Assembly (NCBI GenBank): GCA_943330455.2
Contig: CALQHT020000015.1
Span: 1-40,481, forward strand
Length of the DNA stretch: 40,481 bases
Direction of reading: 5' to 3'
Source of the DNA: Nitrosovibrio sp. Nv4
GTDB taxonomy: Bacteria > Pseudomonadota > Alphaproteobacteria > Acetobacterales > Acetobacteraceae
Position 1 is the stretch's first letter. The number at the start of each line of letters is the position of its first letter. A program made the translations under genes and the position numbers. Shown here piece by piece: positions 9,028 through 17,776 of this stretch. The notes below the pieces were generated by a model. The model saw only the letters and a list, made by a program, of their open reading frames with translations. It had not been told where the DNA came from and ran no database searches.

Positions 9028-9103
9028 CGTCGTTGCTGGGGTCGAGAGACGAGCGCTTGCGTCCAGGCAGCGACGCTCGGTGGGAGAATTCCGCGTGGGG
9101 GCT

Positions 9104-9131
9104 TTGACAGGCGGGCCAGGATCGTTAGGCT
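9104..9131 (+). promoter_or_regulatory. Candidate sigma-70 promoter of the ABC transporter operon
   Basis: A perfect -35 hexamer TTGACA (9104-9109) is followed after 16 bp by TAGGCT (9126-9131), a weak -10 with three matches to consensus. Transcription would begin near 9138, giving a leader of about 110 nt before the first permease. That leader contains three 14-bp direct repeats and a short ORF. The -10 is poor, so this is a plausible rather than certain promoter. Confidence 0.45.
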
Positions 9132-9164
9132 GACCAGCAAGAAAGTATTGCGGCGCCCCCCGGT

Positions 9165-9206
9165 CGGGTCAATCGGTTCGGGTCAATCGGACCGGGTCAA
9201 CGCGCA
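9165..9206. repeat. Three 14-bp direct repeats (CGGGTCAA iterons), candidate operator
   Basis: The octamer CGGGTCAA occurs at 9165, 9179 and 9193, spaced exactly 14 bp apart. The first two copies extend to CGGGTCAATCGG. They lie in the divergent region between hyuA and the first permease, downstream of the candidate promoter and 45 bp before the permease ATG. Regular iterated sites at this place suggest binding by a regulator of the transporter, hyuAB or both. No regulator gene is adjacent. Confidence 0.6.
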
Positions 9207-9233
9207 GCATAAACCCATAGGGAGAAAACGCGC

Positions 9234-9257
9234 ATGACGGGACGCCCGCCATGCTGA
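9234..9257 (+). CDS. Seven-codon leader ORF upstream of the permease (candidate)
   Basis: A short ORF encoding MTGRPPC has the best Shine-Dalgarno of the leader: AGGGAG at 9219-9224, 9 bases before its ATG. Its TGA stop (9255-9257) overlaps the permease's second in-frame ATG (9257-9259) as TGATG, and it runs past the first permease ATG (9251). The permease start codons are 26-32 bases from that Shine-Dalgarno, too far for direct use. Ribosomes could load on the leader and restart on the permease. No translation evidence exists; the alternative is simply a weak permease start. Confidence 0.35.
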   Translation: MTGRPPC

Positions 9258-10240
9258 TGTATATCGGACGGCGGCTTGTGCTCGCGGTGTTCACATGCCT
9301 CGCGATCTCCGTGCTGACATTCATCATCATTCGTCTGCCACCTGGCGATTTTGTCGATGCTTATATCGCCAATCTGGCGTCCACCGGCAGTTCCATCACC
9401 GCCGAACAGGCCGAGTCCATGCGCCATGAGTATGGCCTGGACCGACCCGTCGTCATCCAATACGCCCTCTGGCTCGGCCGGATCGTCGAAGGCGATTTCG
9501 GCGTGTCCATGATGTGGCGCCGCCCGGTGACCGAGGTGATCGGGGATCGGCTGTGGCTGACCATGGTGGTGTCCTTCGCCGCCTTGTTCCTGACCTGGAC
9601 CCTGGCCTTGCCGATCGGCATCTATTCCGCGGTCCGGCAGTACTCGTTCGGCGACTATTTTTTCACGATGCTGGGGTTCCTCGGCCTGGCGGTGCCAAAT
9701 TTTCTGCTGGCGCTGATCCTGATGTATCTCGGCTTTCGCTATCTGGGCCTGTCGGTGGGCGGGCTGTTTTCCGCCGACTACGCGCAGGCGCCCTGGAGCC
9801 TGGCCAAGGTCTGGGACCTGACCAAGCACTTGCCGCTGCCCGCCTGCGTGCTGGCGCTGGCCGGCACCGCGCACCAGATCCGCATCATGCGTGCCAATCT
9901 GCTGGACGAACTGCGCAAACCCTATGTCATCACCGCGCGCGCCAAGGGCATCCCCGAACGGCGGGTGATCCTGAAATACCCGGTGCGCGCCGCGCTCAAT
10001 CCCTTCGCCAGCTCAATCGCGTATATATTTCCGTATCTGGTGTCGGGCAGCATCATCGTCTCCCTGGTGCTGGGGCTGCCCACGGTCGGGCCGCTGCTGC
10101 TGCAGGCTTTGGTGGCGCAGGATATGTTCCTGGCCGGCACGATCGTCCTGCTGCTGGGTGTCATGACGGTTGTCGGCACCCTGATTTCCGACCTGCTGCT
10201 GATGTGGATCGAACCACGTCTGCGTATCACGGGACGCTGA
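9251..10240 (+). CDS. Peptide/nickel-family ABC transporter permease (DppB/OppB-like)
   Basis: A 329-residue inner-membrane permease. The N-terminus MLMYIGRRLVLAVF opens the first membrane helix, as is typical of DppB-type proteins. A soluble stretch with GLDRPVVIQY and a GDFGVSMMWRRPVTEVI segment follows, then five more hydrophobic helices. The cytoplasmic EAA-type loop reads YVITARAKGIPERRVILKYPVRAALNP in two parts and contacts the ATPase. Start at the ATG that gives the family N-terminus; an ATG two codons later is coupled to a leader ORF. Two bases separate its stop region from the next permease ATG. It is the first structural gene of a long operon-like series of permeases, ATPases and four binding proteins. 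Confidence 0.93.
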   Translation: MLMYIGRRLVLAVFTCLAISVLTFIIIRLPPGDFVDAYIANLASTGSSITAEQAESMRHEYGLDRPVVIQYALWLGRIVEGDFGVSMMWRRPVTEVIGDRLWLTMVVSFAALFLTWTLALPIGIYSAVRQYSFGDYFFTMLGFLGLAVPNFLLALILMYLGFRYLGLSVGGLFSADYAQAPWSLAKVWDLTKHLPLPACVLALAGTAHQIRIMRANLLDELRKPYVITARAKGIPERRVILKYPVRAALNPFASSIAYIFPYLVSGSIIVSLVLGLPTVGPLLLQALVAQDMFLAGTIVLLLGVMTVVGTLISDLLLMWIEPRLRITGR

Positions 10241-10241
10241 C

Positions 10242-11375
10242 ATGAGCGCCACGACAGCATCGTCCGCGTCCTCCGGCGCCTCGCTCGCCGACGACAAACT
10301 GGCCCAGGCGGGGCAGTTGCGGCTGACCTGGCTGCGCTTCAAGCGCCACAAGCTGGCGCTGATCAGCCTGTTCATCGTCGCGCTCTTCTATCTTCTGGCG
10401 ATCTTCGCGGATTTCGTCGCCATCAGCGATCCGCACCACACCGATGCCCGCCGCAGCTATATGCCGCCGCAGGGCATCCATCTGTTCGACGAAAACGGGT
10501 TCGCGCCGCATGTCTACGGGCTGAAGGGTAGCCGCGACATGAAGACCTTCAAGATGGTCTACGTGCCCGACCCGTCGAAGAAGATCTACATCGCCTTTTT
10601 CGCCCCCGGCTACGACTACAACCTGTTCGGCCTGATCCCCACCAACCGGCATCTGTTCGCGCTGATCAACCCGACGCCGGTCGACGGCATCTTCCTACTT
10701 GGCACCGACCAGCTTGGGCGAGACCTGTTCTCCCGCCTCGCCGTCGCCACCCGGATTTCGCTGTCGATCGGGCTGGCCTCCGTCGGGCTCAGTCTGATCC
10801 TGGGGATTCTGCTGGGCGGCATATCCGGGCTGTATGGCGGCATCATCGATACGGTGATCCAGCGTTTGATCGAGCTGATACGATCGATCCCAACCATACC
10901 GCTCTGGATGGGTATCGCCGCGGCGTTGCCGAACACGTGGTCCGTGCTGCAGGTCTATTTCGCGATTACCCTGATCATCTCCCTGATCGGCTGGACCGAG
11001 CTTGCCCGTGTGGTGCGCGGCCGGTTCCTGGCATTGCGGGAGGAGGATTTCGTCATCGCCGCCGAACTGGTGGGGGCAGGGCAGTTCCGCATCATGCTGC
11101 GGCACATGCTGCCCTCCTTCACCAGCCATGTGATCGCGGCGGTCTCGCTCGCGCTGCCGGCCATGATCATCAGCGAGACGTCGCTGTCGTTCCTGGGTCT
11201 TGGCCTGCGTCCCCCGGCGATTTCCTGGGGCATCTTGTTGCAGGATGCGCAGAATGTGCAGGTGCTGGCCGGTGCGCCCTGGTTGCTGCTGGCCGCCGTG
11301 CCGGTGGTGCTGGTGATTCTGGCTTTCAATTTCCTCGGCGACGGCCTGCGTGACGCGGCGGACCCCTATGGCTGA
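10242..11375 (+). CDS. Peptide/nickel-family ABC transporter permease (DppC/OppC-like), long periplasmic loop
   Basis: A 377-residue second permease. An OppC-type N-terminal segment with the first membrane helix lies at about residues 38-60. A hydrophilic stretch of roughly 100 residues follows, up to the conserved GTDQLGRDLFSRL (154-166). Five further helices carry the EAA loop (VIAAELVGAGQ, then MLRHMLPS) and the usual C-terminal SWGILLQDAQN and NFLGDGLRDAADP. The loop is clearly longer than in E. coli DppC (about 300 residues in total), which may match the unusually large binding proteins encoded downstream. The ATG is one base after the stop of the first permease; the gene overlaps the following ATPase gene by 8 bases. 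This tight packing indicates one transcript. Confidence 0.93.
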   Translation: MSATTASSASSGASLADDKLAQAGQLRLTWLRFKRHKLALISLFIVALFYLLAIFADFVAISDPHHTDARRSYMPPQGIHLFDENGFAPHVYGLKGSRDMKTFKMVYVPDPSKKIYIAFFAPGYDYNLFGLIPTNRHLFALINPTPVDGIFLLGTDQLGRDLFSRLAVATRISLSIGLASVGLSLILGILLGGISGLYGGIIDTVIQRLIELIRSIPTIPLWMGIAAALPNTWSVLQVYFAITLIISLIGWTELARVVRGRFLALREEDFVIAAELVGAGQFRIMLRHMLPSFTSHVIAAVSLALPAMIISETSLSFLGLGLRPPAISWGILLQDAQNVQVLAGAPWLLLAAVPVVLVILAFNFLGDGLRDAADPYG

Positions 11376-12399
11376 TAACTCCCTCCCCCTGGTGTCCGTC
11401 CGCAATCTGGCCGTGGAGTTCACCCAGCACGGCGGCGGACCGGTCCGCGCGCTCGACTCCGTCAGCCTGGACCTGAGACCCGGCCGGGTCCTGGGTGTGG
11501 TCGGCGAATCCGGTTGCGGCAAGAGCGTCACCGCGCGCGCCATGCTGCGTATCCTGGACCGCAACGGTTCCATCAAGAACGGCCAGATCCTGCTGGACCC
11601 CGGCACGCCGCAACAGACCGACATCACCGCTTTGCCCGGCGAGGGCAACCGGATGCGCGAAATCCGCGGCGGGCGCATCGGCCTGATCTTCCAGGAGCCG
11701 ATGGCGGCACTGTCGATGCAATACACGGTCGGCAACCAGTTGATGGAAGCCATCCGGGTGCATAACGATCCCGGCAAGGCGGTCGCTCGCCAGCGGGTGA
11801 TCAAGCTGCTGAACGATGTGGGTATTCCTCGGCCGGAAACCCGCATCGACACCTATCCGTTCCAGCTCAGCGGCGGGTTGCGCCAGCGGGTCGGCATCGC
11901 CCTGGCCCTGGCCGCCGATCCTGACGTGCTGATCGCGGACGAACCCACGACCGCGCTGGACGTGACCACCCAGGCGCAAATCCTGGCCCTGCTGCGCCGC
12001 TTGCAGGTGGACAAGAAGATCGCGCTGATGCTGATCACCCACGACATGGGCGTGATCGCGCAAATGGCCGACGACGTGGCGGTGATGTATCTCGGCCGCG
12101 TCGTTGAGTTCGCGCCCGTCAACGAAGTCTTCGCCGCGCCGCGCCATCCTTATACGCAGGCCCTGCTGCGCTCGGTCCCCAATCTGCGCGCCCCGCCGCA
12201 TTCCCGCCTGGCGACCATCGGCGGCGCCGTGCCGCAGCCCAATGCCCGCCCGAAGGGCTGCCCGTTCCATCCGCGCTGCCCGGACATGATGCCCGGCCGA
12301 TGCGACACCACCGCCCCCGCGCCGGTGCCGCCCGGTCAGGCCGGCGCGTCCTGCTTCAAGGTCGAGGACGCCGCTCTGGTCGAGGGAGTAGCCGCATGA
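11368..12399 (+). CDS. Oligopeptide-type ABC transporter ATP-binding protein (DppD/OppD-like)
   Basis: A 343-residue cytoplasmic ATPase that powers the two permeases. Visible motifs are Walker A GESGCGKS (46-53), Q-loop FQEPMAALS, signature [15 protein letters not shown], Walker [13 protein letters not shown] and H-loop LITHDMG. The C-terminal oligopeptide extension has the cysteine-containing [17 protein letters not shown] segment that in some homologues holds an iron-sulfur cluster. I chose the ATG at 11368, which overlaps the permease stop by 8 bases; an upstream GTG in frame would add six residues with no family similarity. It ends in an ATGA overlap with the second ATPase gene. Confidence 0.94.
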   Translation: MADNSLPLVSVRNLAVEFTQHGGGPVRALDSVSLDLRPGRVLGVVGESGCGKSVTARAMLRILDRNGSIKNGQILLDPGTPQQTDITALPGEGNRMREIRGGRIGLIFQEPMAALSMQYTVGNQLMEAIRVHNDPGKAVARQRVIKLLNDVGIPRPETRIDTYPFQLSGGLRQRVGIALALAADPDVLIADEPTTALDVTTQAQILALLRRLQVDKKIALMLITHDMGVIAQMADDVAVMYLGRVVEFAPVNEVFAAPRHPYTQALLRSVPNLRAPPHSRLATIGGAVPQPNARPKGCPFHPRCPDMMPGRCDTTAPAPVPPGQAGASCFKVEDAALVEGVAA

Positions 12400-13394
12400 A
12401 CATGCTGGAAGTCTCCGGCCTGACGAAACATTACCCGATCAACGCTGGGATCTTGCGCCGCGAGGTCGGCCGCGTGCGTGCCGCCGAGGACGTCAACTTC
12501 ACCATCAGCAAGGGCGAGACCCTGGCCTTGGTTGGGGAATCCGGCTGCGGCAAGACCACGGTTGCCCGTTGCATCCTGCGCGCGCTGAAACCGACCTCCG
12601 GGTCCATTCGGTTTTCGCCGGCAGACGGGGAAATGGTCGATCTGGCGCCGTTGTCGAAACGCCAGTTGCGGCCGTTGCGCCGGCATATCCAACTGATCTT
12701 CCAGGATCCGTATGCGTCGCTGAACCCGCGCATGATGGTGGGTGACATCATCGCCGAACCGCTGTTGGTGAACGGCGTGGCCTCGGCCGAACGCCATCGC
12801 CGGGTGCTGGAACTGCTGGACCTGGTCGGCCTGCCGGCCGCGGCGCGCACCCGTTTTCCGCACGCGTTTTCCGGCGGTCAGCGTCAGCGCATCGGCATCG
12901 CCCGGGCGCTCGCGCTCAACCCGCGCGTGATCGTGGCCGATGAGCCGGTGTCCGCGCTGGACGTGTCGGTGCAGGCGCAGATCATCAACCTGTTGCTCGA
13001 TTTGCAGGAGCAGCTCGGTCTTTCCACCCTGTTCGTCGCGCATGACCTGGGTGTGGTGCGCCATGTCAGCGACCGGGTCGCGGTGATGTATGTCGGCCGC
13101 ATCGTGGAGGTCGCGCCAACCGTCGCCCTCTATGCAACGCCGCGCCACCCATACACCCAGGCGCTGATGTCGGCTGTGCCCAAAGCCGATCCGCTGATGC
13201 GCGATACCGCGGCCGCCCCGATCGGGGAGGTCGCGGACCCCGCGAACCCGCCGCCCGGCTGCGCCTTCAATCCACGCTGTCCGTTCGCCATCGACCGTTG
13301 CCGCACCGAACGTCCGGTGCTGCGCGATGTCGGCGCGGGCCAGCTTGCCGCCTGCCATCGGGCCGAGGAACTGACACTCGCCGGCGTTGGCTAA
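12396..13394 (+). CDS. Oligopeptide-type ABC transporter ATP-binding protein (DppF/OppF-like)
   Basis: The 332-residue second ATPase of the heterodimer. Motifs: Walker A GESGCGKTT (48-56), Q-loop FQDPYASLNPRM, signature FSGGQRQRIGIARAL, Walker B VIVADEPVSALDVS and H-loop VAHDLGVVRH. The C-terminal extension contains PPGCAFNPRCPFAIDRC. KHYPINAGILRREVGRV is the typical OppF/DppF start. The ATG overlaps the previous stop (ATGA); a GTG 32 codons earlier opens the same frame but encodes no family sequence. The first substrate-binding-protein gene follows 27 bp after its stop, so it is probably on the same transcript. Confidence 0.94.
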   Translation: MNMLEVSGLTKHYPINAGILRREVGRVRAAEDVNFTISKGETLALVGESGCGKTTVARCILRALKPTSGSIRFSPADGEMVDLAPLSKRQLRPLRRHIQLIFQDPYASLNPRMMVGDIIAEPLLVNGVASAERHRRVLELLDLVGLPAAARTRFPHAFSGGQRQRIGIARALALNPRVIVADEPVSALDVSVQAQIINLLLDLQEQLGLSTLFVAHDLGVVRHVSDRVAVMYVGRIVEVAPTVALYATPRHPYTQALMSAVPKADPLMRDTAAAPIGEVADPANPPPGCAFNPRCPFAIDRCRTERPVLRDVGAGQLAACHRAEELTLAGVG

Positions 13395-13421
13395 ATGAAA
13401 CCGAAGGTCTCGGGGGACACA

Positions 13422-15443
13422 ATGCGCAAGACAACGCTCTGGCTGTTGGGGGCCTTGACCCTGGGAGGCGTCGCCGCTCAGGCCCAGAATGCCTTCGAGC
13501 AATCCGGTCTGATGGGCAAACTGGAATCCCCGGACATCATCGCCGATCCGGCAAAATGGCCCAAAGCCTTCAAGGAAGCGCCGCAACTCGCGGCTTTGGT
13601 CAAGGAAGGCAAGCTCCCCACGGTCGAACAGCGCCTGCCGTCGGAGCCGATGGTGCTGCAACCGCTGCGCAGCGTCGGCACTTATGGCGGCACCTGGCGC
13701 CGCGGCTTCCTGGGGCCGGGCGACCGGGAAAACGGCAACCGCATCCGTGCCGGCGAGAAACTGCTGTTCTGGAATGCCGCCGGGACCGAGATCGCACCGC
13801 AGGTCGCCAAGGGCTTCGAGCTCAGTGCCGACGGCAAGCGCACCCTGCTGTTCCTGCGCAAGGGCATGAAATGGTCTGACGGCGCCCCGTTCACCGCCGA
13901 CGATTTCATGTTCTGGTACGAAGAGATGTACTCGGTGAAGGATCTGGTGCCGGTTCCCGCGCCGGAACTGTCCATCAACACCAAACCCGGCCGCATGGTG
14001 AAGGTCGATGAAACCACCGTCGCGTTCGAGTTCGACGAAGCATACTACCTGTTCCCGCAAATGCTCGCCGGCGACACCCAGGTGGGTGGCGGTCAGTCCC
14101 GGTTGCAATCGGACGGGCGGGCGCTGGGCCTTTATGCGCCGGCGCATTACCTGAAGAAATATCTGCCGAAATACGGCTCCGTCGATGCGCTGAACGCGGA
14201 AGCCAAGGCCGCCGGCTATGAAAACTGGGTCCAGTATTTCCGCTTCAAGTCGGATTGGAGCCTGAACAAGGACGTCCCGACCCTGGCCGCCTGGTCCATG
14301 GTGCAGCCGGTCAACAGCCAGACCTGGCTGCTGGAGCGCAATCCCTACTATTACGCGGTCGATACCGCGGGCAATCAGTTGCCCTATATCGACCGGGTGC
14401 AGATGAGCCTTGCGGAAAACCCCGAGGTCATCAACCTGCGCGCCATCGCCGGTGAGTTCGACTACATGGAACGCTTCATGGACCTGGCGAAATTGCCGGT
14501 GTTCCTGGATAACGCCGCCCGCGGTGGCTACAAGGTGCATCTGGACCCCGGGTTCAACGGCGGCGACTCCCTGTTGTTCTTCAACATGGCCTATCGCCAG
14601 GACGCCGAACTGCGCAAATGGTTCCAGAACACCGAATTCCGGCGCGCTTTGGCGCTGGGCATCGACCGCGATCAGTTGAACGAGGCGTTTTGGCTGGGCC
14701 TCGGCGTGCCCGGCAGCGCCATGCCGTCTCCGATGATCCCGGAAAGTCCGGGCGAGGAGTATCGCAAGCGCTGGGCTACCCTGGATGTGAAGAAGGCCAA
14801 CGCGATGCTGGATGCGATTGGCCTGACCAAGAAGGACTCCGAGGGCTACCGTCTGCGCACCGACAATGGCCAGCGCCTGCGCATCCAAGTAGACGTGCCG
14901 CAGACCCTGACGCCGACCTGGCCGCAGCAGGTGGAGATGATCGCCCAGCAGTGGCGTGCGATCGGTATTCATGCCGACGCCAAGCTGTTCGAGCGCAGCC
15001 TGTTCTTCACGCGTATCCGCAATGACGACAACCAGATGTTGATCTTTGCCAATAATGGGTCGGAAAGCCTTTTCCTCTGGCCGGTGCAAACCCTGCCGAT
15101 CGATCCGACCAGCGCCTATGGCGGCGTTGCCATCGCTCGGTGGTTCTCGTCCGCCGGCGCGACGGGGACCGCGCCCGAAGACCCGGCCATGCTGAAGGCG
15201 TTCGACCTGTTGCGCTCCGCCGCCGGCAAGCCGCAGGCCGAACGGACCAAAATGGCGCAGGAAATCTGGAAGCTGGCGGTGGACCAAGTATGGACGATCG
15301 GGCTGGTCGGGCAATCTCCGACCTTCATGGGGACACGCGTTGTGAACCTGAAATTGGAGAATGTCCCCAGCCGCGTCTGCATCTCCCAGCACTGCCGCAC
15401 GCCTTGGAGTGGGCATCCGGAACAGTGGTACTACAACAAATAA
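13422..15443 (+). CDS. ABC transporter substrate-binding protein, family 5, paralogue 1 of 4
   Basis: A 673-residue exported protein of the SBP_bac_5 (DppA/OppA) family, which captures peptides or other solutes in the periplasm and delivers them to the permeases. It has a Sec signal peptide with likely cleavage after AAQA (residue 21). Family segments include YGGTWRRGF, LFLRKGMKWSDGAPFTADDF, the NPYYYAVDTAGNQLPYIDRV region and FRRALALGIDRDQLNEAFW. The C-terminus ends in CISQHCRTPWSGHPEQWYYNK in two pieces, with two closely spaced cysteines. It is longer than classical DppA (about 535). The ATG at 13422 is preceded by CGGGGGA and followed by the signal peptide; an ATG nine codons earlier has no Shine-Dalgarno. 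It lies directly after the ATPase genes. Confidence 0.93.
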   Translation: MRKTTLWLLGALTLGGVAAQAQNAFEQSGLMGKLESPDIIADPAKWPKAFKEAPQLAALVKEGKLPTVEQRLPSEPMVLQPLRSVGTYGGTWRRGFLGPGDRENGNRIRAGEKLLFWNAAGTEIAPQVAKGFELSADGKRTLLFLRKGMKWSDGAPFTADDFMFWYEEMYSVKDLVPVPAPELSINTKPGRMVKVDETTVAFEFDEAYYLFPQMLAGDTQVGGGQSRLQSDGRALGLYAPAHYLKKYLPKYGSVDALNAEAKAAGYENWVQYFRFKSDWSLNKDVPTLAAWSMVQPVNSQTWLLERNPYYYAVDTAGNQLPYIDRVQMSLAENPEVINLRAIAGEFDYMERFMDLAKLPVFLDNAARGGYKVHLDPGFNGGDSLLFFNMAYRQDAELRKWFQNTEFRRALALGIDRDQLNEAFWLGLGVPGSAMPSPMIPESPGEEYRKRWATLDVKKANAMLDAIGLTKKDSEGYRLRTDNGQRLRIQVDVPQTLTPTWPQQVEMIAQQWRAIGIHADAKLFERSLFFTRIRNDDNQMLIFANNGSESLFLWPVQTLPIDPTSAYGGVAIARWFSSAGATGTAPEDPAMLKAFDLLRSAAGKPQAERTKMAQEIWKLAVDQVWTIGLVGQSPTFMGTRVVNLKLENVPSRVCISQHCRTPWSGHPEQWYYNK

Positions 15444-15465
15444 TGACCCATCGGCGTTCCTTCAC

Positions 15466-15543
15466 CGTCATTGCCGGGCTTGACCCGGCAACCCACCCCT
15501 CGCCGTTGGAGCGCGGGTTACCGGGTCAAGCCCGGCAATGACG
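15466..15543. repeat. Intergenic hairpin repeat, copy B (REP-like)
   Basis: A 78-bp palindrome starting 22 bp after the stop of binding-protein gene 1. Arms CGTCATTGCCGGGCTTGACC and its near-perfect complement, with an asymmetric centre CCGTTGGAGCGC, give it the same orientation as copy A. A run of eight G follows its right arm. Position and stability suggest 3'-end protection or attenuation between binding-protein genes 1 and 2. The remaining 180 bp to the next start codon hold no gene. Confidence 0.92.
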
Positions 15544-15723
15544 GGGGGGGGCAGTGTGTTGGTCATTGTTTCGGCAGGAAGATGTAAGAAGTAGAGCATG
15601 ATCGGGCGGAGTGGCGACGTACCGGACCGTGGAAAAGGCCGTCGCACAGCGACCGAGCAAGCACGCCATTATCAGTCAGGCCAGACGCGTTCCAACCGCC
15701 CAAAAAGCGAACCGGGGGAAACG

Positions 15724-17742
15724 ATGCGCAAGATCATATTCGGGATACTGGGCATTTTAGCACTGTCGCTTCCCGCCGCCCACGCCCAGAACGCGTTCGA
15801 GCAATCCGGCCTGGTCGGCAAATTGGAAGCGCCGGAAACCATCACCGATCCGGCCAAATGGCCGAAGAGCTTTAAGGAAGCCCCGATGCTCGCGGCCCTG
15901 GTGAAGGAGGGCAAGTTGCCGCCGGTGGAAAGCCGCGTGCCGTCCGAACCTATGGTGGTGAAACCGCTGCGCAGTATCGGCACCTATGGCGGCACCTGGC
16001 GGCGCGGCTTTTTAGGGCCGGGCGACGGGGAGAACGGCAACCGCATTCGCGCCGGGGACAAACTACTGTATTGGAACGACGCCGGCACCGAAGTCGCGCC
16101 GCAAGCGGCCAGGGGGTTTGAACTCAGCGCCGATGGCAAGCGCACCTTGCTGTTCCTGCGCAAGGGGATGAAATGGTCGGACGGCGCGCCCTTTACCGCG
16201 GACGACTTTGTCTTCTGGTTCACGGACATGTACACGAACAAGGACCTGGCACCGGTCCCCGCCCCCGAACTGTCCATCAACGGCAAGCCCGGGCGCATCG
16301 TGAAGGTGGACGAAAGCACGGTCGCGTTCGAATTCGACGAGCCCTACTTCCTGTTCCCGCGCCTGCTGGCGGGAGACACCCAGGTGGGCGGCGGTCAGTC
16401 GCGTCTGCAATCGGATGGGCGAGAACTCGGGCTTTACGCACCGGCGCATTATCTGAAGCGGTATCTGCCGAAAAACAGCTCCGTCGAGGCTCTGACCGCG
16501 GAAGCCAAGGCGGCCGGTTACGAAAACTGGGTGCAGTATTTCCGCTACAAATCCGACTGGCGCCTGAACCGGGACGTGCCCACCATCGCAGCCTGGAAGA
16601 TGGTGCAGCCGATCAACACCCAGGCCTGGGTTCTGGAGCGCAATCCCTTTTACTACGCCGTCGACACCGCCGGGAACCAACTGCCCTATATCGACAAGGT
16701 GCAGCTGACGCTTGCGGAAAACCCGGAAGTCATCAACCTGCGGGCCATCGCCGGCGAGTATGACTATCAGGAACGCTTCATCGATCTTGCGAAATTGCCG
16801 GTATTCCTCGAAAACGCCGAACGCGGTGGCTACAAGGTCCAACTGGACCCGGGTTTCAACGGCAGTGACTCGCAGATTTACGTCAACATGTCCTATCGCC
16901 AGGACGCGGAAGTGCGGAAATGGCTGCAAAAGGTCGAATTCCGCCGAGCGCTTGCGCTGGGCATCGACCGGTCGCAGTTGAATGAAGCGTTCTGGCTGGG
17001 GCTCGGTGTTGTCAGCACGCCGATGCCGTCCGACATGATCCCGGAAAGCCCTGGCGGCGAGTATCGCACGCTCTGGGCCACGCTGGACGTGAAAAAATCC
17101 AACGCGATGCTGGACCAGATCGGTCTGACCAAGAAGGATTCCGAAGGCTACCGCCTGCGCACCGATAACGGCCAGCGCCTGCGCTTCCAGATCGATGTCG
17201 CGCAGACGCTGACCCCGACTTGGCCGCAGCAGGCCGAAATGATCGTCCAGCAATGGAAGAAAATCGGCATCTACGCCGATACCAAGCTGTTCGAGCGCAG
17301 CCTGTTCTACACTCGAATTCGTAACGACGACCACCAACTGACCATCTTCTCCAACAACGGGTCGGAGAGTCTGTTCCTGTATCCGAACCCGGTCTTGTCG
17401 GTGGACCCGACTTCCAGCCAGGGCGGCGCCGCCATCGCCAAATGGTGGTCGTCCAACGGTGCTGTGGGCATCCCGCCGGAGGAGCCGTCCATGCTGAAGG
17501 CGTTCGACATGCTGCGCTCCGCGGGGAGCATTCCGGAGGGACAGCGGAACGATCTCGCCAAGGACATCTGGCGGCTGGTGGTCGATCAGGTGTGGACCAT
17601 CGGGCTGGTCGGGCTGTCACCCAGCTACATGGGCACCAGGGTAGTGAACGCGAAACTGGAAAATGTGCCAGGTCGCGTCTGCACCTCCCAACACTGCCGC
17701 ACCCCCTGGAGCGCTCGGCCGGACCAGTGGTACTATAAATGA
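15724..17742 (+). CDS. ABC transporter substrate-binding protein, family 5, paralogue 2 of 4
   Basis: A 672-residue exported family-5 binding protein, the closest relative of paralogue 1: both begin the mature part with QNAFEQSGL and match almost throughout. The signal peptide probably ends after AAHA (residue 21). FVFWFTDMYTNKDLAPVPAP, NPFYYAVDTAGNQLPYIDK and the terminal CTSQHCRTPWS are conserved. In the likely ligand-facing stretch it reads NGSDSQIYVNMSYRQD, where paralogue 1 has NGGDSLLFFNMAYRQD. The ATG at 15724 has a strong GGGGGAAA six bases upstream; an ATG 42 codons earlier opens the frame but adds low-similarity sequence before the signal peptide. It is flanked on both sides by hairpin repeats in opposite orientation. 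Confidence 0.93.
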   Translation: MRKIIFGILGILALSLPAAHAQNAFEQSGLVGKLEAPETITDPAKWPKSFKEAPMLAALVKEGKLPPVESRVPSEPMVVKPLRSIGTYGGTWRRGFLGPGDGENGNRIRAGDKLLYWNDAGTEVAPQAARGFELSADGKRTLLFLRKGMKWSDGAPFTADDFVFWFTDMYTNKDLAPVPAPELSINGKPGRIVKVDESTVAFEFDEPYFLFPRLLAGDTQVGGGQSRLQSDGRELGLYAPAHYLKRYLPKNSSVEALTAEAKAAGYENWVQYFRYKSDWRLNRDVPTIAAWKMVQPINTQAWVLERNPFYYAVDTAGNQLPYIDKVQLTLAENPEVINLRAIAGEYDYQERFIDLAKLPVFLENAERGGYKVQLDPGFNGSDSQIYVNMSYRQDAEVRKWLQKVEFRRALALGIDRSQLNEAFWLGLGVVSTPMPSDMIPESPGGEYRTLWATLDVKKSNAMLDQIGLTKKDSEGYRLRTDNGQRLRFQIDVAQTLTPTWPQQAEMIVQQWKKIGIYADTKLFERSLFYTRIRNDDHQLTIFSNNGSESLFLYPNPVLSVDPTSSQGGAAIAKWWSSNGAVGIPPEEPSMLKAFDMLRSAGSIPEGQRNDLAKDIWRLVVDQVWTIGLVGLSPSYMGTRVVNAKLENVPGRVCTSQHCRTPWSARPDQWYYK

Positions 17743-17776
17743 AGGTGGGGCGTGGAGTGATACGAACTGCCCTCCT

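Noticed and set aside
12336-15416. A 1026-codon open frame on the minus strand across the second ATPase and first binding-protein genes
   Set aside because: It is a G+C-bias shadow of two well-supported plus-strand genes. Its translation is rich in Arg, Gln, Gly and His with no domain.
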